Assembly: GCA_014898415.1 (NCBI GenBank)
Contig: RCTD01000008.1
Coordinates: forward strand, 1,178,001-1,242,000
Direction of reading: 5' to 3'
From: Stromatinia cepivora
Lineage: Eukaryota; Ascomycota; Leotiomycetes; Helotiales; Sclerotiniaceae
Length of the DNA: 64,000 nt
Shown here: one piece after another, positions 23,761 through 37,202 of the stretch
How the letters are laid out: each line of letters opens with the position of its first letter
Position numbering within the stretch: the stretch's first letter is position 1
The notes under the pieces: model-generated
Seen by the model: only the letters and a program-made list of their open reading frames with translations
Databases searched by the model: none
Told to the model about the DNA's origin: nothing
Translations under genes and position numbers: made by a program

Positions 23761-26700
23761 GAACCAAATCGTTACTACTAAACCCCTGATTTATAATATT
23801 GATATATTTGTTATATTTATATAGACTTTGAAAAATCATCGAATATACCTTGTGGAATTTGTTAATACAAAATATATTCCAATTATTCCATTGCCCTGTA
23901 TATCTATACAATCTCTAAATCCTATTGCCTATATACCTGCCCAACTCCAAAATAAAGTTATCCGGAATCCTATTGGCATCAATATTTCTCCTATCGGAAA
24001 TCCTATAGATCTCAATTCTCAAAAATATATCAATCGATATAAACAAAATAAATACTTCCATTATAAAACCATTAATCATATAATAAAGAACTATCCTTTT
24101 CCTGATAACTATTCTATTCAAACTAAAACCAATTATATTAGTTTAATCCTTTTGTCTTTTGTTTCAATTCCATTATATATAATATCGTTATACAATTTAT
24201 CTCTTCCCGGATCTCCTAACTCGGGAAACAAAATCTGTCTGGTATAAATTGTTACTAAATGAATATATTATATACAATACATTTTTCTATTATTATAATT
24301 CAAAGCTTATTTTTTACTAAAAAAATAAACAATCGAATTAATCTGATAATTTTATTTATTATTGTTCTGTTAAACCCTAATAAATCTTGTTCTATTTATA
24401 CTATAATAGATAATGAATATAAGGGTTATACTTTTGCAAATTGAAATTGAATAAAAGTTATCAAACCTTTGATCTATAGATTATCTATTTTATTCGAAGT
24501 TATTAAATTCGATAGAAAAATATTGTTTGAAAATCGAATAGATTATTATATCCAAATTGATTTATAAATCAACAATTATTACAAGAAAAGATCGAAGATC
24601 TATATTACTAAATTAATTCATTATTCAATCGTTTTGGAATTGATATAATTAAAGAAATATAATCCTTATATCGAATTTGTTTCAAATACTTTTCGATTCG
24701 ATAACAAATTCTATGAGAAATTTTGCAATGCTTTGTTTCAATTATCTTAAATAAAAACATTATGAAATATCCCAATCAAAACCTGATCTATTTATCTATC
24801 ATTTTATTCCGATATTCTAAAGAAAAAAGATATTACAAATATTTCAATCCAAACTTGTTTAATATATACTCAAAGGAATTATAAAATATTCCAAACTAAT
24901 ATCAAGATAATCGACGAAATTCTGAATAAAAAAGAAGATCCTGTATCAGAAAATCTGTCATTCGAATTTTGTAATTGAATTGATATATTCTCTTTATATA
25001 ATACTGATCGATTGTCTCTGTATCGTTTATACGATTATGAAATCCGATTACAAAAAGAAGTAAAGTTGTCATTTGGGGTTTTATATTCAATATTCCGAAA
25101 TGAATTGAAAGCTTTGAAGGAGTAATTGATTGAAAATTTAAAGAAAGGATTTATTCGGTTAAGTTCATTAGCTTTTGCTTTATCTATCCTATTTATTAAG
25201 AAATCTAATAATAATCTTCATTTTTGTATAGATTATTATACTTTGAATAATCTATCTTTGAAAGATCGATATTTATTATCTTTAATTAAGGAATTCTTGA
25301 ATAATCTAAAAGGAATAAAATATTTCATTAAAATAGATATCATTTCAGCTTTCAATAATATTAGAATCAAAGAAGGACAGGAATATCTGATTACTTTTCG
25401 AATCCAATTTGATTTATATAAATCTTTGATTATATTATTCGGCTTTATTAGTGTTCTAATAATCTTTCAGCATTTCATCAACGATATTTTAAAGGAATAC
25501 CTAGATGTTTTCTATATTACCTACCTGAATAATATTCTGATTTACAGCAGGATTTGTTCCGAGTATATAAAATATATATAGAAGGTATTAAATGCTTTAC
25601 AATATATAGAATTATATATAAAGTTATCGAAATATAAATTCCTGAAATCCGAAACAAAGTTTTTAGAATTGATTATAGAATAAAAGAGGATCTATATAAA
25701 TTCAACAAAAATCAAAACAATCATCGAATAAAAGATTCCGAAGAATCTTATAGATATATAAATATTTATAGGGTTCAATAATTTCTATCGATGATTTATC
25801 CACAATTTCTTTTCGATTCTCTACCTAATAATAAATCTGATTAAAAAAGATATATTCTTTCTATAAAACCCTATTTATGAAAAAGCATTCTATAATTTGA
25901 AGACTATATTTATTCAAATATCTATATTGATTTTTTTCAATTAGGAAAAAGATATAATCCTGAAAACAAATGTATCAGATTATATATCTGTTGGAGTTCT
26001 ATTTCAATACAATAATGAAAAGATTTTGAAACTTATTATATTCTTTTCTAAGAAATATTCAATAATTGAATACAATTACAAGATTTATAATAAAGAATTG
26101 CTAATTATTACTCATTATTTTAAAGAATAACAATCTAAATTGAAAAACACCCTTTCTTCGATTAAGATTATTATAGATTACAAGAATTTTAAATACTTTA
26201 TTATAATAAAATTACTAAACCATTATCAAATCTATTAATCCGAATTTCTATTCCAATTTAATTTCAAAATCATTTATTATTCTGAAAAGTAAAAAGCGAA
26301 ATTAAATATTTTAATCAAAAGATTAAAGGATTTGTCTTAAGAAAGAAATGAATACCTTCTATATCAAAATCAAATCATCCTGAAAACCAAAAATTTGGAT
26401 ACAAATCTATTCCGAATTAATAAATCCAAAAAGAAAATCCGTTTTACAATTACAATCCAAAATCAAACCCATACTACATTTATTACTTCTATTCAAATAC
26501 CCAAACCTAACAATCCTACTCGATCATCTGAATCTATTATTTTACCTGAATCACCTGAACTCTTTATCGTTACTATTTCTGAAGAATCTATATTATTAAA
26601 ACCTCTTGAAAAACTAAAAACCCTATTTACCGAAATATACTTATTCAATCCGATTTTATTATCAATTCTAGAAACTTTAAAGAAAAACGTTTTCAAATAT

Positions 26701-27462
26701 CTATATATTATTTTAACCGAATATTCCGAGAATAACGATCTATTGTATTATTATAGAAAGCTTTATATTCTTGATTATAATACTCTAAAGACAAAACTTC
26801 TTCAAATGATTTACGATTCTCCAATAACTGATTATCCATACTGTACCTAAGTCAACCACCCTACTTTCCGGCCATCATTCACACCAAAAATCATCATTTT
26901 TTGCATTTTTAATTTTCTTATTTATGAATATAATTAAATGAAATTTTGATTAAAAGTTTATTATCTAAATTCAAATCAATTCTGTAAATTTCAGATTTTT
27001 CGCAATTTTTTTCGTCAAGATATTAAAGGTTGAATTTTCGAATTTTGATTTGTATATGATTTATATACAAATTAAAAAAATATCAAAATCTTGAATAATT
27101 TTTCAACAAAAATAATTATAAATAAATTATAAATTTTAATAAAATCCTGAAATTATATTATATAAAATGAATCTAATTTCGAAAAATCTTCATTTATAAA
27201 TAATGTTTTATTACTAATTGAAAAATTATCTATGTAAAATTTTGTATGAAATAAAATATAAATATCAATAAAAGATTATCTATAAATTATTATATATAAT
27301 AATTCGATTCATTTTATAAAATATGATTCAAAGATTTCAAAAAAATTAATAGTTTATTTTTAATTATTTTTGTTGAAAAGTTATTCAAGATTTTGATATT
27401 TTTTTAATTTGTATATAAATCATATACAAATCAAAAATCAAAAATTCAATCTTTAATATTTC

Positions 27463-27654
27463 TGTTACGAACCTCAACTACGAAACTAGGGCTAGCCGAA
27501 AGCGGGCCGAATTGTACGCTAGTTTGAAGAGTTTTCACCTATATAAAGGGGAATTCTTCAATACCATTAGAAAGAAAGTAATGAAAAGTTTTGATTCTAA
27601 ACCCGAACCTATTGTTATTCGAATATTAACCGATTCTTTACTGTAATTCTCACA
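27463..27654 (+). repeat. 5' LTR of element A
   Basis: 192 bp, TGTTACG...TCTCACA, nearly identical in layout to the 3' copy at 29577. Contains TATATAAAGG (27540-27549), a plausible TATA box. Confidence 0.88.
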
Positions 27655-28929
27655 ATTCTTTTCATTCACCTTTGAAAACAATTCGTCGGTTAATTTTGGG
27701 AATAACCTTATTTTTTTTAATTCATAAAAGCCTTCAAACCTTATCAAAAAACCTTCGAAATTCACCTTCGAAATTTACCTCCAAAATACATATGAATTGG
27801 GCCTAGAAATAAACCTTCAAAAACCTTTCGAAAATTACCTTCAAAATATATACGAATTTGGCCTCGAAACGAACCTTCGAAAATCCTTCGGAATATTATC
27901 AAAAACCTTCGAAAACCCTTCGAAATTTACCCTTAAAACATATACGAATTCGATTTTAAAACAAATCTTCGAAAACCCTTCGAAAATTACCTTCAAAATA
28001 TATACGAATTTGGTTTCGAAACAAGCCTTCGAAGACCCTTCAGAATATTATCGAAAACCTACCAAAAATACTACGAAAAACCTTTGAATCAAGAAAATAA
28101 GAAAAAGGAATTGAAAAGATTTATTCGAAAGATATAAATATAATATACAAATCGAACCCTACTCTATTTTACGAAATTCGAAAGCGAATCCTTAAATCAT
28201 ATAAATCATTCAAACAAAAGAACGAAAAAACGAAAGTATATAAAAAATCTTCGGGACCCTATCAGAAAAGTGAAGAATTTGAATATAAAAGTTGTTAATA
28301 AAGTTAAAGATATTGAAATTGAAAATATTAAAATTGAAGATATTAAAGTTGAGATTATGATGAAGCCTTTGATACTATTCTTGAAGAGTATAATAAGCGG
28401 ATTTATATATGATAATAATGAAATCTTTGATATTATCCTTAAAGAGTACAATGAGCGGATTCATATATAATAATGATGATGATAAAATTTTTGATACTAT
28501 TTTTAAGGAGTATAATGAACAAATTTATATACGATACTAGCTGCATTTCTATTTCAAATAGAACCCTAACGGAATACTTGAAGCCTTTTCCCTTTAACGA
28601 AATGCCAGGCCTCTTCCAAAAGAAGAGGTGAAACTAATCCTTATATAATTCTAAAGGATCATTGATGAAAACTGATTACAAACAATCGGATCCATATTGG
28701 AAAGCTAGTATATTAACTAAAGACGAAATAGTATTTATACTGGAGTTATTATTTTTTTGATACAAATTTGAATCAATGTATTAATGGATATAATATATTT
28801 TATATTTCAAATTTCAAAATAAAGATAAATTGAAAATTCCCTCCCCTTTATTATTTACCGAATCTACAGGATTATTGAAATCGACAAAGACGTCGATCCA
28901 AAAAGAGAGGTATTAATATCCCTTATTCA

Positions 28930-29108
28930 TTCATACCAAATCGAAAGCATACCGAATCCGAATCGAAAGCATACCGAATCCAAATCGAAAGCATACCAAA
29001 TCGAAAGCATACCAAATCGAAAGCATACCAAATCGAAAGCATACCAAATCGAAAGCATACCAAATCGAAAGCATACCAAATCGAAAGCATACCAAATCGA
29101 AAGCATGC
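28930..29108 (+). repeat. 16-bp minisatellite inside element A
   Basis: About ten copies of AAATCGAAAGCATACC plus variant 22-bp units with CCGAATCC. Because 16 is not a multiple of 3, all frames stay open and give a 16-residue periodic translation; this is not taken as a gene. The same satellite is in element B. Confidence 0.9.
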
Positions 29109-29576
29109 CTATCGAAATCGTACCGAAATCGTACCGAAATCGAATTGAAAGTGGATCGAAAATGAATATATATACAGGGGTTTTTAAATGATATTGAAGA
29201 GTTTTCAAAGAAGTGAAAATGCTGAACTTCATAAAATGAAGATATAGGCATTATAATTTCACTATTGGAGGAATTATCATGGATTTAGTCATTGTATAGA
29301 GTTCTCCATTGAAGTTTCAGCTCAGCCGACTATTATAGAATTAGGAATAAAGGAATTGAAAAGTTGAAAGGGTTTCGATAGATCTACAATGATTCTACGA
29401 AAAGGTATACAATACAATATCGATGGTTTTACGAAAAGATATACAACACAATATCGATGGTTTCACAAAAGATATACAATACAACATCGAATGATATTGG
29501 TTTTGATTGGATATTTTAACTTAAATGATTTCACTTCAAAAGCTTTCAAGGACGAAAGCTTCGAAAGGGAGGGTTC

Positions 29577-29768
29577 TGTTACGAACCTCAACTACGAAAT
29601 TAGGGCTAGCCGAAAGCAGGCCGAATTATACGCTAGTTTGAAGAGTTTTCACTTATATAAAGGGGAATTCTTCAATATCATTAGAAAGAAAGTAATGAAA
29701 AGTTTTGATTCTAAACCCGAACCTATTGTTATTCGAATATTAACCGATTCTTTGCTGTGATTCTCACA
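29577..29768 (+). repeat. 3' LTR of element A
   Basis: 192 bp, TGTTACG...CTCACA, preceded by the polypurine tract and followed by the target duplication ATTTC. Confidence 0.88.
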
Positions 29769-30353
29769 ATTTCTTTAAAAAAAAAACCTAAAATTATAAA
29801 ATTTTAAGAATGATTCAATATTTATATAAAGAGTCTATATTCAACATTTGAATCAATTATGTTTATTATTTAAAAAGTTATTCATAGGTAAAAATCGTGG
29901 TTTTTAGTGTAAAATGGTGGCCGGAAAGTAGGGGTGGCCGGAAACTAGGGTGGTTGACTTATATCCTCGAATTATTATCCCGGAATTATTATTAATTAAA
30001 CTATTATAATTATATTTCCTATTGAATTTGTAATTGTTATAATTATAACTATATTGTTCTAAATCATAAAGAACAGAAAGAAATCTTGCGATTGTTATTA
30101 ATCCTATAACAAATCTGGAAAGATATCTCGATTGATTTCATTATTTATTTCCTGAAAAGCTTCAACTATAATATAATATTTGTAATAATCAATCGATTAA
30201 TCAAAATAAAATATTTCCTATTCTATCAAGGAATCTATAATTCCAAAAAAGTATCCCGTTTGTTCCTGAAGTATATCTGGAAACTTTATAAATTGCCCCA
30301 AATCATTATATCTGATCAAAAAACCTAATTTATTTCCGATTTCTAAAAGTATA

Positions 30354-30684
30354 TGTTACGAGGGTAGCCGTCTAGATCACGTGGAAGTGCTCTAGGCTCT
30401 CGAGGTAGGTTTATAACTAGGCGTTAAGCAGGGACTTAAGTAATGACAATAAGGATATGCTATTCGTAACTAATAGTAGAGTATACTAAATGATTGATCT
30501 TGAGCACGAAGCTCTATACAAAGGAAATCCATCTTGATTATATAGACCTTCATGCCTATGGTTTATTTGGGAATCGTCGTTCCTGGGAGCGAGCGTTCCT
30601 GGTTGTTCCTAGGAACGGTCGTTCCTCACCGTTCCATCACGTGTTCCAAGGTCATGTGACGTTTTTGTCGCAGCAGACGTAACA
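30354..30684 (+). mobile_element. Solo LTR, GC-rich, inserted in G2 integrase
   Basis: 331 bp with perfect TGTTACG...CGTAACA ends and an exact 5-bp target duplication GTATA (30349-30353, 30685-30689). It contains CACGTGGAAG, TTGAGCACGAAGCTC, TATATAGACC and several CGTTCCT/AGGAACG words around GTTCCTAGGAAC. It keeps many CG and CA sites and shows no RIP bias although both flanks are heavily mutated. Related to the sequence at 13420-13790. No internal region or partner LTR of this family is in the window. Confidence 0.92.
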
Positions 30685-31037
30685 GTATATCTACAAACGA
30701 TTAAATATTGCTTCAAAACTATCAATAATTTACTATTCTGAAATTGATAAACAAATTGAAAAAATAAATACAATACTCGAATAATACCTCTATTCATATA
30801 TATTATATCTATAAAACAATTAATCGAAATAACTACTAATTATCGAATTCTCAATCAATTCCATTTGATCCGAAAACTCCCATCTATTTTTATTCTTTAT
30901 CAATTATAATTTCCATCCCTATATAAAATTCAAACCCATTGTATTCTTCAACCACTCTAAAACTTTGGACATTAAAGAATTCATCAAAAAAATGAAATCT
31001 ATTATAAAATATCTGAAAACCAAACTTACTATTAATC

Positions 31038-31243
31038 TGTCGGAATATGAATCACGTGCATGGTAAGGATGGTAAGGACCATATGCCCATTAATGCTTGC
31101 ATTAATGCTTCGGTATATACTATTATATAGTTCTTCATCTTTTATAGATTCTAGCTCTTTAGACAAATCAAAACATATTAATTATCAAGAGTATTCTATA
31201 TTCGTTGATAAGCTTTACTTTTTTGTATATAGTTATTCCGATA
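31038..31243 (+). repeat. 5' LTR of C2
   Basis: 206 bp, TGTCGGAATATG...TTATTCCGATA. RIP-type C-to-T changes compared with the solo copy at 23008 (for example CCGACA to CCGATA). Preceded by TAATC, which is not matched after the 3' LTR. Confidence 0.85.
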
Positions 31244-32950
31244 TTAATTAGTTTTATTATAGTGATATTACAGATCAGATATTGGAAATTGGTACGAAGA
31301 GTTATAAATTTTAAATCTATTTGATTTTACTTTTGTAGTTGAATAAAGGTATTTTATTGAAAGATAAAGTATTTTTATATTAAAATATAAATCTTTAATT
31401 ATTAAGTAATTCAAAAAAATCGAAGAATCAAGAATAATAGTTATCTAATAATGAATTTGGAGTTCATTATTTGATTCAATCATTTTATATTTATTATATA
31501 TCTATTAGATAATATAGAGTATATATTTGAAGAAAACCTGAAAGCAATTTCGAGTTTTTCGCTATATTCACTTTTTTATGAAAAACCATTTTATTTATTC
31601 ACTTTATATGAATTATCAATTATATACGAAATTGATTAATTCGATTTGATTAATTTTATTATTCTGATTGTTCTATTCATTTCGATCAAATCTGTTTCGA
31701 TCAAACCCGATCATCTTGATCAAATTTGATCAATTTGGTCAATTTTGGTCAATTTTGGTCAATTTTGGTCAATTTGGTCGATTCGATTAATCAATCCCAA
31801 TTTCGAAATATCTTTAGGATTCAATAATATTATATATAGTATAAATATAATTTCATTAAAGTATATGTTTCGTATATTATGAATCTATATTCAAGTTCTT
31901 TTTAAAACTATTTTAAAAATCTTATAGTGATCAATTTCGATACAATCCGAAAATATATAATAATTATTATTATAATAATCATAACAGGTATATTCGAGTA
32001 TTCCCTTATAATTTTTTATTCTAAAAGGATCCGAATTTTATTATTATTAATATTAATTATTTTATATATCAAAAGCAAAGAATATAATAAATAAATAGAT
32101 AAATAAAAATACAATCAAATTATATCTATAAAGGAAAACCTTCAAAAAATCATTAATTTTTGTAAATTCAAATTGGAATTTTATATAATATATAATTATA
32201 TCAATAAAAATCTATAAAACAATTACTATAGCGATTTTGCAAATTTCAGAATTGAGTATTTCGAATTTATGAATTCAAAAATCATATTCAGATTATATAT
32301 TGAATTGAAAATAAACAATTTGTTTATTAAAAAAATAATACAATATATAAAATTAATAATTAATAAAATTTTGATTGAAATGCTTTATATTTTATATATA
32401 TTATAATCGAATGATCAAATTTGAAAGATGATAATGAATCGATACTTCTAATTCCGATCAAAAATTATCTTAAATCAAATCAAGATATTCGATAACAATA
32501 TGTATTTGGATATCATTCCTAAAGATTTAATATCTTTATTTAATCTTCAAAAAAGAGAACAATTTATATAAATAAATATAAGATAATTATCTTCAATATA
32601 ATATAAAAGAATTCAATTATTATAATTGAATAAGAAATCGGGATCTTATATATTCAAGGAACTTTTATATAACGAATATCAAGATTCAGGATGGAAATAA
32701 TATTTAATATTATTATAATTATTATATAATAACAATATATCATTTGAAAATGAAAAATTATTAAATAAAAAGAAACTTATCGATAATAGTAGATTACCAA
32801 ATAGATTATTCGATAATAGGAAACCTTCAAATAATAACAAACTCTTGGAGGAGGTTGATAGGTTAATAATAATGAATAATATAATAATAATACTATTCAC
32901 TATTATTATAGTGGAAGACTTAGTTATATAGCTTAAAAGAGTGATCGAAT
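31244..32950. other. C2 5' internal region, AT-rich, with GGTCAATTTT repeats
   Basis: No readable gene. Contains a run of TTGGTCAATTTTGGTCAATT units (31730-31785) and palindromic GATCAAATTTGATC words like those at 19570-19860. Probably the untranslated leader and gag start of C2. Confidence 0.4.
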
Positions 32951-35900
32951 ATATAATGGTTGAAGTCAAAATATAAGTGTATTGAATATTGAGTTTATTT
33001 TGCTTGTTTTTCAGAAGAATTCTTTGAAGAAAATCTTCTTATTTATAGTATTTGATAAGATTCTATGAAATTCTATAATATTCTATGATTATAAATAAGA
33101 TCGATTTAAATCGAATCTTATAGAATCATTTTATATAATGAAATGAAATAGTAACCAATAATATTTAACCTTAGAAATAAGAAAGTTCTATACGCTTCCA
33201 TCACATTCTATTCCATTATAAATCATTCTAGTATGATATATGATCGAAATTTCATATAATAATAAAATTTAATAATATTAAATTATATTATTAATATATC
33301 ACGTGATCATATAACCATCGGTTCGGTTAATATTATTAAGTGATTTAATAAACTTATTAGAAATTCTTATACAAACATTTCGGAAACAATTATAAAATAA
33401 ATGATATAAATCAAAACGATGTTTATATATACCTTTATAAAAACAATAAAGGAAAAAGAGATTTATCTAATAATAAAGAAAATAATAATTTAGGAAATTA
33501 CAAAGACAAATTATCCGATTATATATAAAATAGTAATATCAATTGTGATTTCGGAAACCTTGAGAAATTTTATAATAATGTTAATAAATATACTGATTAG
33601 GACGATAATTTCGATTACAAATATACTATCTTCCTCAATTATTGTGAAAGGATCGATATTCATCTAAATCTTTATATAAGGGTATTTTCAATAATACTAA
33701 AAGAGGAGATTCTTATATTCTATTATTCAAACCTTAATTATATTCCAAATATAATAAAGGGCATCTGCAAAATGATGAAAATATCTTTCGAAGAAAAAGG
33801 GTATTAATATAGATTTATAAAGAAATGGGATTATATAATATTTAAAACAATTATTATATAGAACCCCAGAAAATCAATAATAGAATATTTAGATATAATA
33901 ATTATCAAACTTCGATATCTTCAAAAAGATTTATCAAAAGAATTTCAAATAGTTATATATATCCAAAGAAAGATATTTAATATATATAATTATATACTAA
34001 TATATAATCAAATATATTATCGATTTTCAAAATCTGTAATCGGATTTATCAAAAATCTATAAAGTTTTATTTCTATATATAAAAAATTATATTCAAACGA
34101 AAACAAAATATTTTATATAAATCGAATATACAATTAGAAGAATCTTAAATATAATCATAAATATAAATCCAATTAATGATTTTCTATTCGATTAAAAAAA
34201 ACTAAAAAATACTTTATTTATAAAAAAAAAACTATTAATTAAACAAATATATAAAAATTGAATAAGTTGAATCGAAATATAGATATAAAAAATTATTTAA
34301 AAGCAACAATAAAGATTTCGAATTATATTTCGAATAATATATTATCAAATATAAAGGAATTTCATTGGATATCAATATTGATAAAGAATTCACAATATAT
34401 ATTTAAAACGATTTAAAGAAGAATATAAAAGATAATAATTTAAAATATATTTGAATTTCATTTTGCAGATCGATTAACAGAAAAAAAATTATAATGAATT
34501 TATTCGATAAAACAATAATATATACTTTAATTGATTTTGTTAATAAATCGATTAATAAGATTAAAGGATATAAAGCTTTTTTTTCGAGATATAATAACAA
34601 AAAGTTTCAAAATATTATTATTGATATAAAAACATTTTAATAATCTATAATAGAATTCAAATAGTATTAAATATATCAAAAAGATATCAAAAATATCAAA
34701 TTGAATATAAATAGAATAAGAATCACAAAGATAATATTCGGAATCAGAAAGATTGAATTAATCAGATCGATTTAATTGAATCTACTTTTAAGATCTATCG
34801 AATTCTATATTATAAAATCAGAAATATTATTTCTATTATTATTATAAAATATAAATCGATTCGAAATATATTACAATAATATTATCGATATATTTATATT
34901 ATTAATTGTAAAGTACTTTTGTATTTATAAATTCAAATATATAATATTATTTTGGAATATAAGGATCTAATAATTTATATAAACATTTATCGATATAAAC
35001 AATTGTTATTTAATTGAATCAGAAATACAAAGATTGTATTATTGTTTTGATTATTTATTTGTAAATAGATTCTTTTGAATCTTTTAATATATAGATTATA
35101 TAGATATTATTTAAAGAGATCTCGAAAGATTTATGAAATTCTATAAATATTATCAAAAATACAAAAAATCCCTAGATAGATTCAAATTCAATTTTTGTAA
35201 TAATATTGAATTCAATTATTCGATTATAATCGATATTATATATATTAATAATAAACCAATATTATATATTATTAATAAAGAAACCAGATTTCAAATAATA
35301 TAATAATTTGATAATATCAATACAAAATATATATAGAATAAATTGAAAATATATTGGATAAATATATATCTAGATCTATCAGATTATATTATCTATAATA
35401 TTGAGAAAAACTTTGTAAATAAAGAATTCAAATAATATATTAAAATAATAATAATTATTACGAAAAGTGTATTCATCGAAATATATTAATTGATTAAGAT
35501 AATCGAATATTATTATCAAATTATTTGATATATATATAATATCATTAAAAAAGAATTTAAGAGTATTAAAATAATAAAAGAATTAATATTACAAATAATA
35601 ATGAAAGTAATCAATGATATTATTGATTTTAATGGAATTGTATTTATTCTTTTAGTATCCGGAATTGAGAAATAAGTAGTAGATATATTGAATTAATATA
35701 ATAGTTCAAATATAATTTCAATTTATGAATTACTAATTAATTTAAAAATATAAATATAAAGAAAAGGAAATAATCGAATTGCTAAATGAATAGGATTATT
35801 TATATTATTATAATTCGAGAATGAAATTTGTATAATTCAATTATTAAATGGATCTATAATTTTTCGATCTATAATAATAAAATCTTATATAATCGAAATA

Positions 35901-37036
35901 GTAATATTAATAGAATTTATTATACAAATAAAATCTATAATAATAAAACAAATCCTTTAGGAAATATCCTTGAAGGATTTCGAAACCGTTTTTTAGAAGA
36001 AATTTAAAATTGTTTCAAAAATCACAGTAAAAACAAATCTTGGTATTTTTCAAATAATTGTTTTATTAATAAGAATATTATATAATATAATAAATATAAT
36101 ATCGATCGAAACTATAATAATATATTTTATTGAAAATATAATAAAAGTATCAGATATAATTATTTATCTTCAAAATAATGAAGAAGAAAATATTATCGAT
36201 ATCTTTAATAAAAATCTATTAGTATCTGATATACTTCAAAATTTATTGATTTATAAAGAATCAAAAAAGAAAGAGATCAATAACTTAATAGAAAAAAATA
36301 TATTTGAAATTATATAACAAATAAATATATTAAAAGATATATAAATATTCAAATCAAAATTCGTCGATGAAATTAAAAACAAAAGCATTAAAAAAGTATT
36401 CCTAAAATCAAGATTTATAATTTAGGTATAAAATAATACAAAAAAAGGAATAGTATTAATATAATCATTTATAATTCAGTGAATAAATTAATATTTGATA
36501 TTAAATATTATAATTATCTTATAATCAATTATATAAACAACTTTGTATATTAGGGATATTATTCAAACTTATATACAAGTAGTATTCAATCTAATATAAT
36601 TATTATATATCCAATTATCTAAAGAAATAGAATTCCTGAAAGGAATATTATTATAAATGATCAAATTATTATATAATATATTAAAAACCGGAAATCATTG
36701 ATTCAGTATTTATTATAATCATTATCTTATTATATTCTAAATAATCCAATCAATCTATAATCCCTATCTAATATATACTAAATAAGAAAACAAAGCATTT
36801 GGATTAATAAAACTTCAAATAAATGATACAATTATTATAATCAATAAAGTATTTGCAAATAAAAAACAAAAAGAATTTGAAAATACAAAGTTTCTTACAA
36901 AAAACTGAGAAACTTTATTATTCAAAAATTTCTTCAAATTTAATGGAATTGTTATTATTCAAGTAAATAATAGTTTTATTTATATCAATTAGAAAAGGCA
37001 ATATACGAATTTACAATTCGTTAAAATATAATCAAT

Positions 37037-37202
37037 TGTTGGAAATGAGGCCATCATAGGATTAGAATTGAGGTCACGTGATCACAATGGTGCACAGACC
37101 ATATTTGGGGATAACCTCAATTCTATTCCTACTAGAAATATAGATCCTTAATTCAATCTATATAATCAATAATACTATTATTTCCTGTATCAAAAGTTAA
37201 TA
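37037..37202 (+). repeat. 5' LTR of C1
   Basis: 166 bp, TGTTGGAAATGAGG...AAAAGTTAATA; contains the CACGTGATCAC motif that is mutated in the 3' copy. Confidence 0.88.

Larger units (their letters stand above)
27463..29768 (+). mobile_element. Element A: non-autonomous LTR retrotransposon
   Basis: Two 192-bp LTRs (27463-27654, 29577-29768) start TGTTACGAACCTC and end TTCTCACA, with the exact target duplication ATTTC on both sides (27458-27462, 29769-29773). A polypurine tract (GAAAGGGAGGGTTC) directly precedes the 3' LTR. Total length is 2306 bp. The interior has no full gag or pol. It has a leader similar to that of G3, a block of CCTTCGAAAACCCTTCGAAA-type repeats (27750-28080), a short fragment corresponding to the pol region between RNase H and integrase (28560-28720), a 16-bp minisatellite (28930-29108) and an ACGAAAAG-rich segment before the tract. 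It is inserted inside the TA-flanked DNA element. Confidence 0.88.
26850..29959. mobile_element. TA-flanked inverted-repeat DNA element (MITE-like, Tc1/mariner type)
   Basis: Starts AGTCAACCACCCTACTTTCC and ends with its inverse (TGGTTGACT at 29959), flanked by TA at 26848-26849 and 29960-29961. The right end has an extra 18-bp copy of the GGCCGGAAA module. The interior is a long imperfect palindrome: sequence at about 27020-27120 (TTTGTATATGATTTATATAC) is inverted at about 27357-27455. Without the nested element A it is about 0.8 kb and has no transposase, so it is non-autonomous. TA target duplication and AGTC ends fit Tc1/mariner-pogo elements; the founding transposase is not in this window. 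It sits in the G2 integrase coding region. Confidence 0.75.
23828..31037 (+). mobile_element. G2: decayed Ty3/Gypsy retrotransposon, integrase split by insertions
   Basis: Plus-strand gag-pol relic. The gag end shows a decayed zinc knuckle (HYKTINHIIKNYPF, near 24060). RT at 25126-25700 is well readable: NLKKGFIRLSS, FCIDYYTLNNLSLKDRYLL, YFIKIDIISAFNNIRIKEGQ, and YLNNILIYS for the usual YLDDILIYS. RNase H spans 25700-26350. The integrase starts in the open block 26395-26850, which ends with YDSPITDYPYCT. It resumes at 29962, again at 30690, and ends abruptly at 31037. The three foreign inserts are the TIR element, a solo LTR and C2; across the first two the reading frame continues when the insert plus one target copy is ignored. 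No 5' LTR was identified, and the 3' end is missing. It differs from G1 and G3 in RT sequence, so three Gypsy families are present. Confidence 0.8.

Noticed and set aside
28927..29251. Minus-strand ORFs of about 100 codons with FGMLSIWYAFDL repeats
   Set aside because: Produced by the 16-bp minisatellite, which is open in all frames; not evidence of a protein.
31060..31251. 63-codon ORF repeated three times (also 23030-23215 and 45788-45973)
   Set aside because: The repetition at first suggested a conserved small protein, but all three lie inside LTRs of the C2 family, so similarity comes from the LTR itself.
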